A model generated the notes under the pieces. It did not search any database and was not told the origin of the DNA. It worked only from the letters and a program-made list of their open reading frames with translations. Made by a program: the position numbers and the translations under genes. This document shows, piece by piece, positions 56,485-64,000 of a stretch of DNA of 64,000 nt. The stretch is from Zerene cesonia (Eukaryota > Arthropoda > Insecta > Lepidoptera > Pieridae): the NCBI RefSeq assembly GCF_012273895.1, contig NC_052124.1, positions 2,480,001 through 2,544,000 on the forward strand, in the 5' to 3' direction. Numbering within the stretch: the first letter of the stretch is position 1; each line of letters begins with the position of its first letter.

Positions 56485-57087
56485 GTCTTGTCATTTCTTT
56501 CTTTGTCTGCCAGAAAAAAAAAACATATTTTATATGAACGGCTTAAATTTTAGGTAGTTTCTTATATACATAAGTTTAACTTAGAGTATACGTAAGCATA
56601 CGAGCTAGCTCATAAATACTCTTCTGTAGCTTAAGTTCATACAATTCTACAACTTCTCTCTATATACTATAATGCGCTTTGGGACTTAAATGTCCATTTT
56701 ATATATTACTAGACGCTCGTCTCAATAAGTAAATAGTAAAAACATTAAGATAAAAAAAAGATAAAAAAGGAATTTCTAATGGCCCCGAAATAACGTCCGA
56801 ATTCAAACGAGATTAGTAAAACGTTGGATGAATTATAATCAATTGTAATTTTCTCGTCCATTTTGTTCCGACTTCTTTGATGAATTGATTTCATACTGTC
56901 GGCCATTTTGAAAATAAATTTTTGTCGAGTCTTTCAATATTGGATAATGTATTTATGAACTTTTGTCTCTATTACGATCGATTTAATTGATATTTATGTA
57001 GTTAGTAGTTAATAGTTCATTAGGCATGTATTTGATTATTAATAGTGGTAAATATATGACTATTGATATGATATTTGAATAATATAA
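56485..57087. other. AT-rich sequence, nothing recognised
   Basis: No gene or repeat family was seen. Confidence 0.35.
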
Positions 57088-57261
57088 ATTATATACTAAT
57101 TTTATAAAGTTGAAGAGTTTGTTTATTTATTTGTTGAAACGCACTAATCTCAGGAACTACTGGTCCTATTAGAAAAATTCTTTCAGTGTTAGATAGCCCA
57201 TTTATTGAGGAAGGCTATAGGCTATGTATCATGTACCACGGGAGAAGCCGGGGACGGCTAG
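57088..57261 (+). mobile_element. Helitron-like element, short subfamily
   Basis: ATACTAATTTTATAAAGTTG, AGGAACTACTGGTCCTATTA, AGGAAGGCTATAGGCTATGT and GGGGACGGCTAG|T. Confidence 0.78.
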
Positions 57262-57269
57262 TATAATAT

Positions 57270-57806
57270 AAAACTATAACTGTCGTCCAATATATAGCAT
57301 CGTAACGGTGCTAAAGTTTTATTTTATTTACACGCAAATGTCTGTTTTAGCAGCATTTTTAAAACAAACACTTTTCTTGGTCTTAGTTGTTTACCTATGC
57401 CTATGATACCTCTAATATTTTTTAATTTTAATATGGGTTTATTTCAACCTCCAACAAGTATCCTACAGAACATTTCGTCTGTATTGCTATATTTAAATAA
57501 AGACCTATCATCTAAATAAAGTTATTCCCAAATGGCGCAGTAACTACAAGAACTAATTTAAATGAAATTAACATAAAATCAAGTATTCAAAGAGATGTAA
57601 ATTATACACCACTTACACGCCACTGTTAGGAACGTTGGACTAAAGTTTCTTGCAATGCTAGTTAAATGTTTTAACCGACTTCAGAAAAGGTTATTAACTC
57701 AACATATATCTCGGTAATTTTGTTATAAATCCACTTCATGTATAAGGAAGTATAAAAAAATTGTTTATTTCTATGTACATGTTTTTATACTAATCTGTAT
57801 TAATTA
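57270..57806. other. AT-rich sequence with one AACCGACTTC scrap
   Basis: TTAACCGACTTCAGAAAAGG lies near 57672. No gene. Confidence 0.4.
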
Positions 57807-58173
57807 CTAGCTTTTCGCCCGCGGCTTCGCCCGCGTATAATTCGCTTATATCGCGCTACATGGTAAGGAGTATTTTCTTCGTATTAAAAAGTATGTTTTG
57901 TTCTTTCCCACGTTTAGCTCCATCTTCACACCAAGTTTCATCAAAATCGGTTTCACAATAACGAACTTTCATACAAACATTCATCCCCTCTTTCAACCCT
58001 TTCTACCCTTTTTTCGCGATAAAAAGTATCCTATGTCCTTTCCCAAGTTCATTTCTATCTTCATATCAAATTTTGTCAAAATCGGTTCAGTGGTTTAGGC
58101 GTGAAAGCGTAACAGACAGACAGACAGACAGAGTTACTTTCGCATTTATAATATTAGTAGGGACTAGTAGGGA
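57807..58173 (-). mobile_element. Helitron-like element, long copy of the GTTTAGGCGTGAAAGCG subfamily
   Basis: A|CTAGCTTTTCGCCCGCGGCT at 57807. The middle contains two versions of the CCCA-GTT…CTTCATA/CACCAA…TCAAAATCGGTT block (about 57905-57955 and 58035-58092), so the unit is partly duplicated. The 5' end is TCCCTACTAGTCCCTACTAA, again reiterated. Confidence 0.8.
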
Positions 58174-58895
58174 TAATTGTGATCCTTATTAACAATGCAG
58201 TTTTTAAAAGAAGTGTACCTTGTGTACACTAATTATTTTTAATAAAAAACCAAGCCGCTTTCCAATTGCAAGCACATGATTAAATTTTAATCACATGACA
58301 GGAATCAGCTTTAAAAAAAAAGTTATGAGATAACAAACACACCTTTTTTGTAGTCGGTTGTTATACAGTAATTTATCAAAAATATATTAAGACACAATAA
58401 ATAGTTATCTACAAAATTTAGCAAACATGAAATTTAAACCAGACGTAATTACCTTCGAATCTAACCACAACTTCCATAGCTCTATATTTAAAGGGTATTT
58501 TAAATGTGTATCTGAAAAACAGCTCATAATATATAACCATAGGTAGGTAGTACCTAGTACTTAAAATGTTATCTAACATCTAGGTACGCTCAATGCTATC
58601 AAATTGACTTAGGTACCCATTTATCAAACTTTAACACTAACTTCAGAGCTAGTACAAAAGTTTAGCGCATAATCTATCTCGCTTGTGTTAGTCTATTCTA
58701 GAGTTTCTTTTGTATTTTATTTTAACTGTATTATCATTTGAACTGTGGATGTATAAATGAAAATGAAAGTAGTTTTTATTCCAGAAAGGATTGTTTCATC
58801 AATTATGATAGATAATGTAACATTAGATAACTCACACTTCATACGTGTAAGAAGTTTTTAATTTATCTTGTTAAAAATTTTCATTTATTTTGATT
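58174..58895. other. AT-rich sequence, nothing recognised
   Basis: Only CCTTTTTTGTAGTCGGTTGT (58340-58360), a scrap of the AACCGACTTC repeat. Confidence 0.35.
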
Positions 58896-59202
58896 TGGCA
58901 GTAGTGGTGGCTCAATAGTTAGGACCTATTAAAGCAAAGAGTCGGGATTCGGAACCGATCGAGCGAGCAAGAAATTAATTTATTTTTCCATTTATCTGCA
59001 CATGATCCACATCACCAATGCTCGAAACGGTGAAAGAAAATATCGTGAGGAAACCTGTATCTCGAATCAAACGTTTGACGACATTTGACATTTGCTAACC
59101 CGCACTTGGCCAGCGTTGTGGGTTAAGGCCTCATAGGAGGCCCGAGTCTCTGCAGTGGGAACATATAAGGGCAAATGATGATGGTGATGACGATGATCTA
59201 AG
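58896..59202 (+). mobile_element. Full-length tRNA-headed SINE with (GAT)n tail
   Basis: The head has GGTGGCTCAATAGTTAGGAC (A box-like) and GTCGGGATTCGGAACCGATC (B box-like). The body has CATCACCAATGCTCGAAACG, AACCCGCACTTGGCCAGCGT and CATAGGAGGCCCGAGTCTCT. The tail is GATGATGGTGATGACGATGA. About 305 bp, making it the reference copy for 6936-7087, 49182-49495 and 62602-62797. Confidence 0.85.
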
Positions 59203-59213
59203 TTTAAATTTGC

Positions 59214-59305
59214 CTAGCTGTTCGTCACGGTTTCGTCCGTGGATCATGTATAGCTTACAGCAGTCCTGTACTCACGTACAAATCAAACGATGAAAAATTT
59301 TTAAC
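59214..59305 (-). mobile_element. Helitron 3' end truncated by a SINE
   Basis: CTAGCTGTTCGTCACGGTTT then CGTCCGTGGATCAT, stopping at the SINE. Confidence 0.65.
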
Positions 59306-59520
59306 CCCCAACAAAGACCGGCGAGAAATAGCATACTACTGAGTTTTTCGGCTGTGCCCATTCCATTCCCACTTTCCAGTCGTCAATCCTTGGCCTTATC
59401 TCTTACCCCCTAAAAGCGATACAGTCGCTGAGGCACTATCTCTGCAAATGTCCATGAGCGTTGGTGATAGCTTACCATCAGGCGAACCACCAGCTCAGTT
59501 GCCCGCTATGTCATAAAAAA
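59306..59520 (+). mobile_element. Metulj-like SINE
   Basis: AACAAAGACCGGCGAGAAAT, ACTTTCCAGTCGTCAATCC, CATCAGGCGAACCACCAGCT and ATGTCATAAAAAAG. 5' truncated. Confidence 0.8.
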
Positions 59521-59529
59521 GCAAAAATT

Positions 59530-61370
59530 TTACGAAGACTTTAACCACTGCCCAACCGCTCCCAGTATCAGATAGCCATAAATAATGTTATAATCCCATA
59601 ACAATATCACAGCTATAAACACATTGTACCACCCGAGCTCCTGTGTTTGGAACCGCGCCAACACTCTGCATCATCCATATTAATTATTGACAAGTAATAA
59701 ATTACGCATTAATTACGCGTTAGCTGTGCCTGTGTAATTATAGATTTTGCTGCTCCATTGAAGTTGACATGTAGCACACCTATGCATATCTGTTATATTG
59801 ATATTATATATGCGAAAGTTTGTTTGGATGTTTGTTCTTAAACACGCCAACAGCATATGGATTGTTTATGAAATTTGGATTGCTTTGATAGAGTTATCAA
59901 ATCAACAAAGAATTAATCGAGTTCACCAAACTAATCAGGATTTTCCCATCACATTCTCTTTTCTCAAAAAAATCGATTAAATACTCGTTATCTCATAGAG
60001 TATAATTTTTATTATATTGTGACGTGTTTTAAACTACAGAATCTTATGACCCCGTATATACGTAAAGGGTTATGTAAACTCGATTTAAAACATATATTAT
60101 ACAATGAATTTGAAACAGGGTATAAGCCAAGCAAAGGATTTGATCAAAGAATTTCTGTAGAACATTATATTATATAAATACTTGGATAGTTTGAGAGAAA
60201 TCCAATATGTTCACATTATAAAGGTCAGGGCACTGTCCCAAGTCCGCCGTCCCTTGGGCCGGAAATATGGACACGATGTATTTTTAGATGTGCGGGACCA
60301 AACGGTATGGTATGACTAAATATTTACGTTTGAGTAAATATAATAAAAGACATTTCAAATAACATATTAGAAATAAGATCATTTTATCCAAAGAATCCAC
60401 AACAGTGAAATGGTTCATTTCTGTATGTAATTTCCCTATTATTAGGCGAAACTATTGAAAGAAATCGAATTCGGTTTCACATTTTCCATTAGTTGATAAA
60501 TGGGTGTCTATCTGAAAATCATTTTTCCGACTTCTATTACAAACGAAAATATAAGGTCACTTTTTATTATGATTGGTTACTTTTCATCTGATTATGTTAT
60601 TTCTGACATTCTATTAATATTATCATAAATATCCTCAAAATATGTGCCTTAATGGCAGCAAAAACACTTCCAAAGTTTGTGTAGCAATATCCCAATTTCC
60701 AAAGTTACCACGAAAATACATATTGCGTTAAGGGCATCGGTAATTCTTTTGAAAAACTCAGAACTTTCTCTTTGAAGCGAGAGCAACGAGAAAATACATA
60801 TTAAATAAAAACAAGCCGGTGTTCGAACAGTTACAAAAAAATAAACATAATCCGTTTTTTGTGTGTCTTAATTTAGCGATTTTTGTGATGAAATGAATCA
60901 ATGAAACGGAAGCTCCATCCTTTCTTTTCGTCTTACTGTTAATGTCAAAAATTACATAATTAATTATTGAAGACAATTAAACGATGAAAGTTTTGAAAAT
61001 AATATACTTTTTTCATGTATACCCTAATGATTGAAAAAATACTTTTTTCATTAGCGCATAGGTACCCAAGACCCTGGTAGAAAAGACCTGAATACCACTT
61101 CTAAAATGACGACAATTTTCTATAAAACACAAATCCAAGAGTTATCGAGAACAAAACCAAACCAAAATACCTTCTAACATAAAACCTCCTTCGCTTAAAA
61201 ACTCCAAAGCACCAACTAAATACTGGCAAAACGAGCGATCGAAAAAAAAATATAACACGTTCCATTTAACGACATTCCAGCTCAATTTCGGGATATCAAA
61301 TATTCATACACAACACTCGCACCTAACACATGCAAATTTTGCTTATCGACGTATGTAAAATATGCATTAG
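59530..61370. other. AT-rich intergenic sequence, mostly featureless
   Basis: A Helitron 5' scrap (GATATTATATATGCGAAAGT) is at about 59799. A CCCAAG…CTTGGG hairpin lies near 60238-60260. No gene. Confidence 0.4.
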
Positions 61371-61490
61371 AACGAGCGAAGCAGACAATTTACATTTTTA
61401 CATCGGCGCCGCGATACCTTGGGGATGGAATTAGGGCTGACGCTGCGACATAAACTTTATTATTTATTGTTGCTTTTTAATGCGAATCAG
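61371..61490. other. Repeat-free, GC-richer block of unknown role
   Basis: CATCGGCGCCGCGATACCTT, GAATTAGGGCTGACGCTGCG and CATAAACTTTATTATTTATT sit in an AT-rich desert without open frame. The mixed GC/homeobox-site-like content would suit a conserved non-coding element. Confidence 0.3.
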
Positions 61491-61919
61491 CTCTTAGTTA
61501 AGAAAAAAAAATAATGTATTTGATTTATTTTTGGGTAGTTCTGTGACGTGAATTTAAAGAAAAGTTTATTTTTATCATTGATGATAATTAACATAATTTA
61601 TATTGCTAAAAATAATTTTAACTAGATATCAAGTTTTGGTATAGGCGTATTTGACAAAAGTACTTTTAATCAATAAGTGTACTAATATATACGTTGTACC
61701 TGTTTAGGAATTTGTACTTATATTAACGAAACAATATTTACCATGAATGTGTATATAGCTAAAGTTTTCAGTGACAGCGACTTATAGTTTTGAGTGACAG
61801 CCCTTGGTAAAATTGAATCAAAGTCGCTATAAAGAAACGCTAGGATTCCACATTTTAAATGTCACTGCAATATATTCAAAGTTTTATATTTATACCCACG
61901 CTTTTCGTTATTTGTGACT

Positions 61920-62010
61920 TCCACTTTGGCTAGTGATAGCAATCTGGTTAACTCCAGAACTGGAACTGAACGGTCTTGGGTTCGATTCTCGTTGGGGCGT
62001 GTAACAAAAA
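61920..62010 (+). repeat. tRNA-like pol III head, probable SINE
   Basis: TGGCTAGTGATAGC (A box-like) and CTTGGGTTCGATTCTCGTTG (B box-like), 55 bases apart. No tail family was recognised. The acceptor stem does not pair, so not a tRNA gene. Confidence 0.5.
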
Positions 62011-62601
62011 TGCAGCATGCAGAACATATACATATACTTGAAAGAAAGAAATTTAAAGGTTTATTCTGCCAAAGGTCAAATGGACAAAAACTTACAATAA
62101 CGATGACAAAAACTATAGAAAAAAGCTACTCAAAAATACTAAAGGCAAAAAAGACTTGCGTGCCACATAAGAAATCGATACAAACATTATGCTAAATTAT
62201 TTGCTTACTTTTAAGCACTCAGTAGGGTTTTTTTAACAAGTTATAAATTAAATGCCGTTTTAGTTGTGTTTTTAATGATATAAACATATTAACCTCGACA
62301 AATGTTATCGTTGAAAATATTGTATTTGTTTTTGCATTTATAAATTCAAAAAATAAATAATAAACAATTACGCGTTAATGAAAGAAATGCGAATATTCAT
62401 GTTAAATTTAAAAATACATTAGCAAGCACAACCCTTTAGACTTTGGACTGAAAAAAATATAAATGAAAAAATATGGAATATATTTCTACTCGCTCACCAT
62501 TTCCCATAATATCTTCTTGTTACTTGTCTTTTATTTTCTTATTCATTAATAAATTCCCTGTTAATTGAATACTTTGAAGCAATGCAAAATATAATTGAAT
62601 A

Positions 62602-62797
62602 ACATACGTCGCAGGGCGTTCACATCCGAACGGTTCTCAGCTACGATTCTTGACTAATCGTATCTCCATCACGATGTTTTCTTTCACCGTTTCGAGCAGT
62701 GGTGATGTGGATGTTCACATAATTTTGGTTGGTTTTGATCCTTGGACTTTTCGATTGAAGTCTGAGGGTCTAACCATCGAACCAGCACCGCTATAAT
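62602..62797 (-). mobile_element. tRNA-headed SINE, tail missing
   Basis: On the minus strand GCGGTGCTGGTTCGATGGTT, then CATCCACATCACCACTGCTC, GAAACGGTGAAAGAAAACAT and ATCGTAGCTGAGAACCG; it stops before the CCGCACTTGGCC block. A detached ATGATGATGATGACGATGAT tract at 62905 could be a tail of another copy. Confidence 0.72.
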
Positions 62798-63009
62798 TTC
62801 TGAGAGTAACAAAAATATGCCATTATATTTCGTCCTTTAAAATGTGTAAACCCTTGTATTGAAAAGTGTATTTTTTTTCGTTTTTATATTTGTAAATAAG
62901 GGCTGATGATGATGATGACGATGATATTTGTAATTGTGTAGGATATTCATAAATGGACTACTAGACACTTAAATATATACATATAAATGAAGTGAATAAC
63001 AAATCTTTT

Positions 63010-63215
63010 GATTTTTGAAGTGAAACTTCTTTAGAATCGTTGTGATTTCAAACCTGATGCAACGGAAAAACGACAGGTAAGAGACAGAAATACAAAAATG
63101 TGTAGAATGAAGCCGACAAAGAATGAGACAGAAATATACATACTATTTTATTCATTCTTTTGACGATTTATTGAAGTTTCACTTCTATCATGTGTGAATC
63201 GCACACACACCTTTT
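63010..63215 (+). repeat. Dispersed repeat with 13-bp inverted ends, copy 3 of 3
   Basis: GAAGTGAAACTTC at 63017-63029 and GAAGTTTCACTTC at 63173-63185; the 3' flank ends CGCACACACACC and a T run, as in the other copies. Confidence 0.78.
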
Positions 63216-63229
63216 TTTTGCCCGTTTGT

Positions 63230-63395
63230 TTCGTCCAAGCAAATATGTGCTAAAGAAACGCCGCGTTTCAGCCGCTCGTGTACTACGGCCGGTATCTAAC
63301 AGGGCGTTGCTAATTTTCCGTCTGGTGCACTAATTGAAGAGCGCGGCGGCGCTCGCCCGTGAAACGCTTTCCGTTAACACGGTGCCTCTTGTTTT
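63230..63395. other. CpG-rich, repeat-free patch
   Basis: CTAAAGAAACGCCGCGTTTC, TACTACGGCCGGTATCTAAC and AGAGCGCGGCGGCGCTCGCC with TCGTGTACTACGG and GTTAACACGGTGCCTC. No frame or splice context identifies a protein. Could be a promoter-proximal element, UTR or ncRNA; a GAGCGCGGCGGCGCTC hairpin is present. Confidence 0.4.
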
Positions 63396-63399
63396 ATAT

Positions 63400-64000
63400 T
63401 AATTAATTATTTTTTAATCTACTTTCTTAATATCCAGATCATATTAGCATAATACTGAGTAATAGCACTTTTAACAAGTTTTGTAAATAAAGATGCGAGT
63501 GTTAGGGGGCGTTCATTTATTACGTGACATGTTTGGTGGGAGTGAATCTCACAGAAAATTAAAAAAAAAACACCTCACGTAATTTATGGACGACCCCTTA
63601 ATAGGAAAATTCGAATCGACGTTAAAGTTTTAAACATGGCCGTGTCTAAGTACCAATTCAAAGCATGAATACTTTTTTTATTTAAAAAAAAACTCGTTTT
63701 CAAATCACAAAGATATATCGTAACAACATTTAACAACAAACGAACATTACATTTCCACTGATAAATACACTTTTGGTTTAGTACCAGGAAGACAGCACAA
63801 GATGGAAGTTCATTTATCTCGCGCCGCGTCAAGCGGGATCTTTGCTGGGAAATATAAATTCTCCTTGCTCACATGTCGTTTGTATGTGGCTATAATATGA
63901 GTGGTTTCAGTAACTTCACGTTTATGAAATCTTAGTGATTCAATTTACCGTATTAACTTGGGTTTTATTTTAAATCTACGTCACGTATCAAAAACATATA
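63400..64000. other. AT-rich right end, nothing recognised
   Basis: TTTATTACGTGACATGTTTG (63515) and CACCTCACGTAATTTATGGA then CGACCCCTTA (63571) form a loose inverted pair about 85 bases across, which may mark a small inverted-repeat element. No gene. Confidence 0.35.

Overview
The window is a stretch of insect nuclear DNA, almost certainly from a moth or butterfly (Lepidoptera). It is strongly AT-rich, and the few recognisable genes use GT-AG introns. Its dispersed repeats are the families that fill lepidopteran genomes: short Helitron-like elements ending in CTAG (Lep1 type), poly(A)-tailed SINEs of the kind called Metulj in butterflies (name tentative), tRNA-headed SINEs with (GAT)n tails, and relics of non-LTR retrotransposons. 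There is no bacterial or phage signal, no CRISPR array and no operon.

Only two protein-coding genes can be supported. (1) At the left end, 606-1796 (+) holds the last three coding exons of an insect gustatory receptor. They are joined by GT-AG introns and end in the TTYLVILIQF sequence typical of the family; a decayed second copy of the penultimate exon lies in the last intron (about 1267-1372). (2) 5119-6105 (-) is a complete, intronless, membrane-anchored short-chain dehydrogenase of the retinol-dehydrogenase type, with a TATA box upstream and a poly(A) signal downstream. A third locus, 18396-18546 (+), looks like a core promoter plus a non-coding first exon ending in a strong splice donor; its coding exons are not seen. 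A 1000-N scaffold gap lies at 32744-33743.

The rest is intergenic or intronic DNA layered with transposons. From 2.4 to 14 kb there are Helitron ends and two LINE 3' ends, one interrupted by a Helitron. From 16.7 to 25.3 kb there is a dense cluster of Helitrons and SINEs, including nested Helitrons, an inverted SINE pair and a MITE-like element. From 25.5 to 37.9 kb the mixture continues around the gap, followed by a 65-bp-arm palindrome at 38250-38383. From 40 to 42 kb there is a CRE-like motif cluster and the cleanest nested Helitron pair. From 42 to 64 kb SINEs, Helitrons and tRNA-headed SINEs are spread more thinly, with long AT-rich stretches in which nothing is recognisable.

The main outcomes of the hunt are as follows. 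Nested insertions show precise A|T integration of the CTAG elements without target duplication. Several copies carry reiterated 5' termini (TCCTAC-type units) that seem to have inserted as one unit. A near-perfect palindrome is followed by a second copy of its own centre. The gustatory receptor carries a duplicated, broken exon. The dehydrogenase lacks the usual arginine after the second beta strand. The two genes are independent, and nothing here shows that they act together.
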